DNA from: Fomitopsis serialis
Lineage: Eukaryota; Basidiomycota; Agaricomycetes; Polyporales; Fomitopsidaceae
NCBI RefSeq assembly: GCF_022376445.1
Contig: NW_025954961.1
Coordinates: forward strand, 930,001-994,000
DNA: 64,000 bases
Reading direction: 5' to 3'
Shown here: one piece after another, positions 21,839-31,238 of the stretch
Numbering within the stretch: the first letter of the stretch is position 1
How the letters are laid out: every line of letters starts with the position of its first letter
Position numbers and translations under genes: made by a program
Notes under the pieces: generated by a model
What the model saw: the letters and a program-made list of their open reading frames with translations, nothing else
The model's database searches: none
Told to the model about the DNA's origin: nothing

Positions 21839-23184
21839 CTATGCGTTCTGCAGCCCGAACAACGCGAGCGCGTTACCTCCCCTCACGCCCCCTTGTCTTC
21901 CTCGCTCCAACCATAGACGCCATCGATAGCTTCCAGGTTCTCCACCACGCTCTTCCACTTGTCAGTTTCCTGCAACGGTGGGAAGAACGGGTGGTCGGTG
22001 CCGAACAGCATTCGCTTGCTACCCAACTTCCTCTGCTCGAGACCCGCACCCGCCGAAGCCCCGGCGGAGGACCCGCTCTGCGTGAATTTCTCCGCGCGGC
22101 CTATAACGTCACTGACGAAGCCCAGCTCCTCGGACCCGTACGCGACGGCATCGAGGTAGAGCTTGCCGAGGTAGAAGCGTGCGTCATGCTTGAGGCGGGA
22201 GGCGACGACGGGGTCGTGGTCGATGCAGGAAGCCAGGCGGGAGGACAGCTGCGGGAGAGCACCGCCCGAGTGTGCGAGGAGGATGCGCAGGCTGAGGAAG
22301 CGGTCGAATACACCTGAGAGGATGAGGCGCGTGATGGCCTACGAATCCGCGGATCAGTTCCTGAGTTTCCGCTGAGCTGCGTCTGGGACCTACGATGGTT
22401 GTCTCGAAGGGGAAACCCAGAGCGAGCGGGAGGACATGGCCGTTCTCCTTGTCGCCCCATTCCTTGCCGTCGACGCCGTAGTGCGGATGGAGGAACACGA
22501 CGAGTCCTGCCTTCTCGAGTGCCGCCCACACCGGTTCGAGTGCGTCGTCGTCCAGGCCCTTGCCGAGACCGCGCGAGCCCATGATAATCCCCTTCAGATG
22601 AGGAAGAGCGGATATCTGCCGCACGGTCTCGAGCAGGGAAGTGGTCGTCACTTCCGGTACGAGGGGCAGGAGGCCGAGACCGTAAAGCTGCTTGAGCGAG
22701 CTGCCGTGTACGTTCGCGGATGTAGAGCAATACATTTCGAGGTCATCGTTTAGTTCGTTTGCTAGCTGGTGCGCCGCGGTCGCAGGTAGGAAGTCAAGCC
22801 ATGGATTGGCCGAACTACGGGAAAAGGACTTCAGTATGGCGTTCACCGGGTAATCTAGACCTAAATACCAGCCTCACGATGGATATGTCGATGCCATGCT
22901 TCTCCATGAACCTCAACTTGAGGTCCCGTTCAAAGTACTGCACGTGGTCTATTCATACCAGATGGCTGTATTGTGCTTCGCGGACATACCTGTGGTCCCA
23001 TGGGACGCCCGCCGCTCGGCTCAGCATCGAGAATGAGCAGCCTCTCCTCCGTGCGGCCATCTGGGGTGCTCCTGGAGAAGATGCGGGGAACTGAGGTGCG
23101 GGAACGCAGGAAGGAGACATAGCGGGGGAGGTAGACATGCGTGTGCACGTCGACGAGAAGACCCCGCGAGGCAGCCGCAGCCAT
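21839..23184 (-). CDS. ACMSD-type amidohydrolase (2-amino-3-carboxymuconate-semialdehyde decarboxylase-like)
   Basis: A metal-dependent decarboxylase of the amidohydrolase-2 family. ACMSD diverts aminocarboxymuconate semialdehyde away from quinolinate and so limits NAD synthesis. Metal ligands are visible: HTH in LLVDVHTHVYLPRY, a His in VVFLHPHYG, a His in RILLAHSGGALPQLSS, and the Asp in RMLFGTDHPFFPP. The block LALGFPFETTI with AITRLILSGVFDRF matches ACMSD well. The Trp that follows His-Pro in characterised animal and bacterial ACMSDs is replaced (HPHYG), so the substrate may differ. An early TGA at 21883-21885 comes from an apparent lost G. Restoring the frame adds VRGGNALALFGLQNA, the normal family C-terminus, with the stop at 21839. 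Intron 2 is ambiguous: a four-residue insert precedes SSANPWLDFL. It is tail-to-tail with the quinolinate phosphoribosyltransferase gene. Confidence 0.78.
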
Positions 23185-23665
23185 GTCCGCACTCCGAACA
23201 GGCAGTCAGATGTGCACGGGAGGTGACCGGAAAGGACAAGGTGCAGACCGCGATACGATCGAAGATCGACGCGCGCGCGATGCTCCCGCGATGTGTGTAA
23301 TCCGGCGCACCCGGGCGGCGCAATCACATTGTCATTCATCTACAGAGCTAGCCTACGTACAGCATACGGAGGCCACATCCCTTTCTACGTAGCCGGCCGC
23401 GACACGACCGCATCCGCGTGCAGAGCCGTGCTCGCGATGTTCAGGGCCACATCGAATGGAGCCCGTGCGCTTCCTCCGGACCCTCGATGTGTCCTGCTGG
23501 GCCTCGATGCCGCAGGGCCACAGTCAATGTCTTTCACAATGTCAAAGAACCCGAGTCTAAGTTGAGACCCAGACGATCGGCGGTGACGCTTTGGCCTTTC
23601 GCATTGATATAGACCAGTTCGCGCGATCCGTCGTACTGTCGCCTTCCTGAGGACTGCCCACTACC
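23185..23665. promoter_or_regulatory. Divergent intergenic region
   Basis: A 481-base gap between the ACMSD-type gene (minus) and the coiled-coil gene (plus), so it serves as promoter for both. Short open frames on both strands have no likeness to proteins. No named sites were seen. Confidence 0.4.
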
Positions 23666-25571
23666 ATGGCTGAGCTGCGCCCACTGCGGGACGAGGTACT
23701 TCGCTGGTCGGTTGTGTGTTGAGTCGATATTGACCGCCCCTTGTGTAGTTGGCCGCAGCTGCGTCAACGATCACCAGGATCAGCCAGGATCTTTCCGCAG
23801 GCTTGGTGAAGGCCGATGAGGGCGCAGCGTCGTTGAGGACGAAGGTGGCCGAACTAGAAGCGGAGCGATCCTCCATGCTGTTGCGTCTCCAAGCCCTGGA
23901 GACGCGGAACACGGAGCTTTGCAAGCTGCTGGAACGAAATCAACCGGATCTCACCGGAGCAATCAGGGCCCGCGATGCTGCATTGAAGAAGCTACACCTG
24001 ATGAGGGAGGTCGTCCACGACCTTATAGATGAACGGAGAGTAAGTATAGCACGACAGTCTTCTCGTGAGTGCGCAGCTTACTCTCATGGTAGCAGGCTGC
24101 AGGGGCAACAGGTCAAGCAGGGCGGCGTCATCACTCCCAACAGGCTGGCCACGGCGACAGTAGTGCCAGCTCCGGCGGAGAGTCGTGGGGCAGCTTGAAA
24201 TTGACAGATGTTGAGTCTTCCATGGGTGAGGATAACGACGATGTGGCGAGAGGGGCCGATGAAGATTCGGCAACGGTAACGGGAGTAACGAATGACGCAG
24301 TCGAGTCAAGTGCCAGCGCAGGTTCGTGTTCTGGATGGAAGGGCACGGATCGTTCTATTGAAAGGGTCCTTAGGCAAAACAAGCACGGACACGGGGCAAC
24401 GGTCGGCATTGTCGAACATTGTGAACCAAAGTGATGGTTTGAATAGCCGTGATTCCAGGATAGCCATGACAAGCTCTACCAGAAAGAGCACGGTCTTGAC
24501 GAACTCGACAAAGGCGAACATTCTTGAGGCGACTGGACGAAAGCCTGAAGAACGTCCCGTTGAGACATCCGCAACCAGTGTCGCGAAAGAGATCAAGCCC
24601 GGCCGTAGAGTTGCCAACTGCGGTCCTTCCAAGGTATCCAAACGCGACACGAAGTCGGGAAGAGTCATCAAGACCATCACCCCGTAGTTAGCCCGTCAAG
24701 TGGCGCTGACAGTCCCTCTAAGATCACAAGAGATGCCCCGAAGACCAGTCCCCCAGAGATTGGTTGGTATCTTGAATTCAAGAAGCCGCCGGCGACGGCC
24801 CTTCGGCCTCTAGGACCTCTCACCTTCCAAATGCTGAAGGACCGGCTGGCACTGGACGATGACACGGTAACTGTAAGCTGAGCTGCAGCGTTCTGGGGTG
24901 CTGACCTGATGAACAGATGCTTCGCATCGAGAGGTGCGCCCGAATTCCAGTCGATCAAAGGGATAGGCTACATCTGAAGCCGAGTGCAGCATGGAATCGT
25001 GGCAAGAACCTAGCCTGCAAATGCATATCCACGAGACATAGTTTTCGCGTGTCATCCGATTTTCCTAGAAGGACCGACGGCAACATATCTGGTCAGCTGG
25101 GGAAGCGAAACGGTGAACGCGAACGTCAAGAGGTACCTCACGAACGGCTCTGAGCGACCAGGCGATGCTGTCTTCCAGTTGTTTGTAAAACTACCGGACG
25201 TGTAGGTGCACCTTGTAGTTAATTAGCCGTACACTGGTGACCGAGGTTCTTCAGGACGCATGGTACTATCTGGGCGGACACAAGCTTCTCGCGTCTGACG
25301 TGCCGTCGATCTGGCACACAACGTCGAATACACAGGTGAGCGCGTGGCTCTGAAACAGTTTGTCGCATGACACTCAGACCTCGCCCAGGATAAGCGCGAG
25401 TTGATTGAGGGCCTGCGAGAGCGATGGACGTGGCTGGACGCACCAAACGCGGAGCAGGTAGCACGTCGCGTCGAGACGCATGAGCTGGGACAGTGCTCGA
25501 TCGAGCTGCAGAGCGAGGGACTGCAGGAGAGATCCCAGGCGTTCGTGCGGCAGCATTTCTCGTCGAAGTAA
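23666..25571 (+). CDS. Uncharacterised coiled-coil protein
   Basis: I do not recognise this gene. The first exon MAELRPLRDE joins LAAAASTITRISQDLSAGLV, followed by a heptad-like coiled coil (KVAELEAERSSMLLRLQALE, RNTELCKLLERNQ). A polar, Ser/Lys-rich middle (24090-24700) is probably disordered. The C-terminal half is folded and aromatic: WYLEFKKPPATALRPLGPLT, PIFLEGPTATYLVSWGSETV, KRYLTNGSERPGDAVFQLFV, VLQDAWYYLGGHKLLASDVP, then LIEGLRERWTWLDAPNAEQV and RSQAFVRQHFSSK. Single-base losses are apparent near 24685 (an in-frame TAG after KTITP) and near 25038 (TAG after MHIHET). Restoring both gives a continuous product; exon joins at 24870-25000 remain unclear. The position next to NAD genes looks incidental. 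It could be a nuclear or cytoskeletal scaffold, but that is a guess. Confidence 0.6.
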
Positions 25572-25803
25572 TCAGTACGGTTGGGAATGGATGGACAGTG
25601 TACCGTAGCATCGTGGACGTCGTTTGACAGCGAAGGTGGCGTATACAATTGCGGGTAACAAAAGGTTATTCGCGGAAATAACACGGATAAACAAGTGGCT
25701 GGCTGCCGAAGAGGGAGAGCGCGGCGGTCGCTGTACTCGTTCTTGTTCATCTACACTCACCCCGGCCCTCGTCGCCGACGTTCTCCTCTCCCCGCTCGCC
25801 ACC

Positions 25804-27034
25804 ATGCGGTGCTCAGCGAGTGCAGCCCGCATCCTCACGCTCCTTTCTCTTGCCATCCTTTTGAACCACTTCACGCTTGTCGACGCCCAATTTAGCCTGC
25901 CATCTACTGGCACCTCGTCCTCTGTTACCTCGGACTCCACGACGTCCTCCTCGGCTGCGTCTGTCAGTTCTACGCCCGTATCTAGCACGACGTCGGACAC
26001 TTCTGTCGCAGAATCCTCGTCGTCATCTTCATCGGACGTCCAGTCGGCCTCGTCAACCTCTTCTCAGGATGCGACTAGCAGCGCTGCTTCTACCTCTGAC
26101 ATCGTTTCCTCCTCGTCCTCGACTTCGTCATCATCCTCTGTAGAGAGCACTTCATCTTCGAGCTCCTCTTCGTCCTCGTCCTCCTCGTCTTCATCGTCCT
26201 CTTCGTGAGTACTCAATTTACGCGTCGTTCCGCGTCTTGACAGCTGCAAACAGGTCGTCCCTATCCTCATCGTCTAGTACCTCGTCTTTGACCACGTCGA
26301 CCACGCCGTTCTTCGCGACCGCCACCCAGAAGTCAACGGCTAGCTACAAGTCGGTCGCCACCGAGGGCATTGCCAGAACCAGTGCCTCTGCTACTGTGAG
26401 TGTAGCGGGCGCTGCTTCCACCGATAGCTCGGCATCCTCTTCAAACGGGTGAGATCATCACTGTCTGATGAGCGTTTCAACGCTGACATCAGGGCATAGC
26501 TTTTTCTCCAACAAAGCCGCCGTTGCAGGCGTGTTCAGTGCAGTCGGCATCGTCGGCCTGTTGGTTGTCATTGCTATCGTCCAGAAGATCATCCGGAGCC
26601 GCCGACCTCGCTTCGACCAAGAGGACACATTCTTCGATAAGTTTGACACGGGCGTCAAGCCTCAGGGTGACTACACGGACTCGCCTCCCGCGAGCGAGCT
26701 CGGCCACGGTACGCTGCAGACCGCGGGTGACGGCGCATACCCGGACCGCTCTATGCACTTCGGCATGCCGTCCACCTTCGACGATACCCAGCCGCGCGAC
26801 TCCATTGTCGAGTATGCTAAAGGCACCGCTATCGCCGCTGCTCGCTACCAGGAGGGTCCCTACCAGTACGGCGGCCAGCCTGGAGCCTACGGCGGCGAGT
26901 TCACCAACGCGCATTACCAGGCGCAGTTCGCAGACGTCCCCGGCAATTACGCGTCTGCAGACCCGTATAGCATTGCTAGGCCGGGGACGGCTGCCCCGAT
27001 GGCGGACCACGGGTACCATGGGTACGCCCAGTAG
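25804..27034 (+). CDS. Ser-rich single-pass surface protein (Mid2/Wsc-type sensor-like)
   Basis: A type I membrane protein with the build of fungal cell-wall stress sensors, though without a WSC cysteine domain. A signal peptide (start MRCSASAARILTLLSLAILL, cut near VDAQ) leads into about 180 residues of almost pure Ser/Thr/Ala, a rod expected to be O-mannosylated. One transmembrane helix follows, AVAGVFSAVGIVGLLVVIAI, then a basic stop-transfer (RSRRPRF) and a cytosolic tail of about 140 residues with many Tyr, Gly and Pro (YQEGPYQYGGQPGAYGGEF). Two introns (about 26207-26252 and 26450-26493) join cleanly; the first interrupts the serine tract. Upstream DNA is rich in CTC. It may sense wall tension, but the tail shares no motif I can name. 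Confidence 0.72.
25920..26206 (+). repeat. Serine-codon low-complexity tract
   Basis: Imperfect TCN/AGC serine codons give long Ser runs; the final stretch (26143-26206) is nearly uninterrupted Ser before the intron donor. Mixed codons rather than one repeated triplet suggest selection for serine more than simple slippage. Confidence 0.7.
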
Positions 27035-27581
27035 ACGAGAGCGACATGTAGTATGTCTTATGTCTTCAGTTGTGTCCCACGTCCTAACGAGCCCTGCGTT
27101 GCTACTGTAGACATCCGACCTCCCCGAGCCGGCTCATTTTCCCTTCCACTTCGGTGTCAAGGCACGAGCTGGTCTTGTTTGATTTCATAGTCTGTTCCTG
27201 TGGTATGGTTTGAGCCCTCAGTCGTCTTCTGTTGCGACAGGGTTGTATTGGGAAGGTGCGACCGTCGCCCTTTCTTCCTGCTTGTAATGTGGTTCCCGCC
27301 GCCGTGTCTGGATGTAGGTGATGTACAAGAGTGTTTCCCTCCACAGCACTGTGTCACTCTTGTATTGTCTATAGATCTTGCCCCCTTCGTGGAGGAACCC
27401 CCATTGCCAGCTGCACCTTTCCTTTAGCTGCTACATAGCTGTACGGAACGATTCTTTGTTTGGTATGTTTGATAAGTTATTGGTTATTCTTGATGCACAG
27501 GGTATAGCACGGCATAAAGATCCAGGTAGTGACACGCGGACAGGAAAGACTGTAAGTAAAAGTAGCACACATATACCCCTT
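27035..27581. other. Convergent intergenic region
   Basis: These 547 bases lie between the 3' ends of the surface-protein gene and SEC10. The stretch around 27420-27560 is relatively A/T-rich, as expected for polyadenylation signals. No gene was seen. Confidence 0.4.
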
Positions 27582-30500
27582 TTACCCGGTGAACCTGGAT
27601 GTGATTGAGCTGGAAAAGTTGGCCGCCAGCGAACTGGGAAGAGCGGGCATAGCGGGGATGTTCATGTCGCGGATGCTCATGTCTCTGAGGGGCTCCAGGT
27701 CCTTCATAATCATGCTCAGGCGGCCCATGCCCAGTCTGTCCTTCAGACCCTTTCCTCCTGACCCGTCGCCATCCTCGGAGCTGTCGTTGAAGCCCTTCTC
27801 GGCCTGGCCCCAGTCGCTGCGCTGCGCGAGATACGGCCGCAGCAAGGTCGAGTCGATGCGGCCGAGGTAGCCCTCGGTGATATATGAGCGGAGAATGTCT
27901 GGTCGGACGAGGAAGACGTTGCCAAGCTGGCGAATGAACTCAAACCGCTCCGTCAATGATGGTATGGAGAACGAGCTGATGACGTCCTGGTACGACTTCA
28001 AGTCCCTGTGAGAGGATCATCGCATCAGTCCACATCATGGTTTCGAGGCGGCAACGTACTTTGCAAGCATCAGCCCACCCGTTGCACTCACGGGGAACTT
28101 CCTGAGATGATCGAGTAGCAAGCTGGGCGGATCGACTCGGTCATCTGTCTAGCGTTATTGGCGAGATCCGTACCTGTGGAATGCGATCCCGATCTCCGTC
28201 AAGAAGACTTCGAGGTTCTTGCCGCTCAGATTGGCTTTCGCCGCATCGCGGACTTTCTCTAGCGTGTCGCAGCACGCAACGCACGGCTCGGTGTTCACCC
28301 TCGCGAATGAAAGGTCGTCGTTCCTCGGCTTGAAGTCCGTCTTCTTCTGTTTCGTCAGTTGCGCGGACAGCCAGTTGATAAGTGCTACATAGCCATTGTT
28401 GATCAGTTTCAGATTGTGAAGATAGCGATGGCTAACTGACCATCTGCAAGACGCTGCATGACGTGGTTTGCAGCGCCTTCGATTCTGCTGACGGACTGGT
28501 TATTAAAGACGACCATCTCCCGTCGCACGGTGACGGAGGTGCTCGCGAGCGGAAGTAGGGCCATGTTCACGTAATGTTGCCAAAGGTGGCAAATAAGGTC
28601 GACCTCGCGGAGAACGGTAAGAACTTGGAGAGAAGGTTCGCTCTTGGTGTCGGAGGGGTCTATGCGTGTGTGCGCGCTGAGAGAACGTCAGTTTGCTGAG
28701 AAGGGATACACAATTCAGAATGCTGACGTTTCCAATGCTGTCTCGACGTAGGCAGTACCAATGGCTGCTGACAGTACCCTAAGCAAGGCGAAGTCATGCT
28801 TAGGCCTGCAGGTGCATCAGCCAAGATTCCCAGGAAGATATGCGCTGCACGTACACATCGCTTGAAGGACTCAACTCCACGCAACGCCCGATGGCCTCCG
28901 CGTGCCACTTCAGCATGCGCTCGGCAACCTGGACACTGACCTGCCCGTCCTCGTCTCTGAGAGGCTCCTCCTGTTCCACCTTCGCCTGGTTACGATCGCC
29001 GCCACCTGCGAGGTTGCCGAAGCGGGAGAACACGGCAGCGGCTGTTGAAGACGCGGTGGCACCGCCGGTCGTACCGAGCTGGTTGACCACACGGTCGAAC
29101 ACCGAACCCTTCGCACCCTTGTTGACCCTGGCCTGAAGGATACGCATATTGACATTTTGAACATGGAGAAGCACGGTTGACACTTACATGATATCGAGTG
29201 AAAACAGCTAGGTAGCCAGCGTACAGCTCCGACAGACTTTTGCTCTCCCGCTCAAGGTAACGCTGTCCTTCTGTGTACGGGACAAACAGCTCCTCCATAG
29301 CCGTCTCAAGCATGGTGCTGACCGTCGCTGCAGTACCCACAGCAGCGGCTGCCGCTGAATTCAACATTCGATTGAAGTCGCCAGAGTCAGTGGGAGAGCG
29401 CGGGATGACGGAGGTCACCTCGTATGCCTTGAGGTCCTCGACTAGTTGAGATGTCCGCTGGTGGACGAGCTGGAGCATGCGTAGAGAGGAAAGGTCAGAT
29501 ATGGTGTTCCCTCTGTTGAGCAGCTGTTCCATATATTGTTGGATCTGCAATAGATGAGGGCTGCCATATAACGCGATGAGCGTTAGGGACGTACAATTTG
29601 TGCGAAGACTCGTTGCAGGAAGACCTGCATGACGAATGGAGGGTTGGGGAAGACCGCCTGCACGATCTGCGCTTCCTGGCCAACGGTTGCACGTATCTCG
29701 CCAAACAGTTCATGTAGCCCTGCCTCATCGGTGGGTGGACTTGAATCTGGATCGGGAAGAGCCGCCCATCTACACTCATGTCAGCACTGGATTGCATGTA
29801 TTGTATGGGTACACACGTACAGTCCCTCCTCCACTTGACCCGTCTCTCGTACTCGGTTGATGAAGAAGTCGTGCTGGTTAACATACACTTGTACGCAGGA
29901 TGCGCCGCCATTGAAGTCGAGGAGAGTCTGGGCGCAGTGCTAAACTAGGGTCAGCATCAGCTAGTTCAGAGGCGATTAGAAATGACACACATGCATCATC
30001 TTCGGTCTCCTTTGCGATATGCACGATCGAACAGATGAAGCATGTCCTTTTCGAACTTCTCGCAATATTGTCGATGTTCTCCCTTGTCTAGTATGTTGTG
30101 TCAGGAAGAAGCACGCCCTAACGAGGTTGGTTGCGGTCTCGAACCTTGTCAGCGTGTGCGAGGTCGACTTCTTTGGCCACGATGCTCAATCGCCTCAGCA
30201 GGACGGCAACCTTACGCCTGCCCTCCTTGCCCTCTTTCTTCATGGCGTCAAGCTGCGAAGTGTCGTCCTTTGAGAATTGGTTGTAGAAGTCAATCAAATC
30301 ATAAGCCGCCTGCGCTCGCTGTCGTTGTTGATGCACGGCTTCCAGCTGTTCACCTGCGACCATAAGGACATAATGTCGAGTATAAAGGAGACCTGACACA
30401 CCGATCCGGATAGCAGTACGCCCGACTTCGTTCATTTTGGTCTCCATCCCGGAGAATGTTTGGCCAACAGACTATGGACATTGTCAGCCCAGAGATTCTG

Positions 30501-30926
30501 TACTAGGACACGCCGCGCACCTCAAACCCTTTATTGAGGTCGGTCATCTTCCGGGAGTACTCTCTCTCGGTCGTCCTCACAATCTTCTCCATCTGCTCAG
30601 TCTTTGCTTGTACATCTTTCCTTACTGCTATCAACTTGTCCACAGCGGCTTCGAACGTCGGATGAAGGGCTTAGGGTCAAATGCTGGAGGCTCTGTTACA
30701 CCCGGAATGCAATGCAACAAGTGAGTGACACATACGTCCAGCATCGGCTTTGGATTGGGTAATGAGTTTCTCTGATATTGACCCTACGAAATCCTTCACG
30801 TCAAACTTCCCCTAACCACACACCAGATTAGGTCGCCACCCAAATGTCTCCATGATGACCACCGTACCTCAAATGTCTCCAACTTAATTGCTCCTGCACG
30901 GAAGGATCGAGAGTCTTGAAAGACAT
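27582..30926 (-). CDS. SEC10: Exocyst complex subunit Sec10
   Basis: A subunit of the eight-protein exocyst that tethers secretory vesicles to the plasma membrane at growing tips. The first exon reads MSFKTLDPSVQEQLS followed by LETFEGKFDVKDF across an intron. Then come DPKPFIRRFEAAVDKLIAVR, TEREYSRKMTDLNKGFEVVG and QRAQAAYDLIDFYNQFSKDD. Next are RRMMHHCAQTLLDFNGGASC and VYVNQHDFFINRVRE, then MEQLLNRGNTISDLSSLRML in the helical core. The end has LTERFEFIRQLGNVFLVRPD, GYLGRIDSTLLRPYLAQRSD and a Ser/Met-rich tail that stops at 27582. About a dozen short introns are present and the length suits the family. One T seems lost near 30880: LS and LETFE are in different frames, and AGTTTG instead of AGTTG restores them. 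SEC10 and RIX1 are divergent, 312 bp apart. Confidence 0.9.
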
Positions 30927-31238
30927 GTCAGACACGACTCAGCCAAGATCCGCCGGATCCTTAGCTTGAGAGGCAAGGGGATAAGGGGTCGAGAGGTCGC
31001 GGTAACGCAGTGTGCCGTCGTCGGTGTCGCGTCGCAGGCTCCAGGGAGCTCCGGCGATCATCCCGGCGACCCAGAAGTACCCGGGCGATCTCTTGGACGC
31101 CGGGGTGCTGCTCGCATTTTCCACCCGTCTTTTCGCGGTTGGTGGCTGAAGTCGTCCGCCCTCACCCAGGGCTCTGTTTGCTGCTTGCCCTGCTCTGCTT
31201 CCGGGGCTTACCCTTCAGTAAATCCATCATCCGCAAGC
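30927..31238. promoter_or_regulatory. Divergent promoter of SEC10 and RIX1
   Basis: A 312-base gap between two divergent housekeeping genes. It is GC-rich and has no clear TATA box. The right part near 31160-31230 is C/T-rich, leading to the RIX1 start. Confidence 0.45.
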
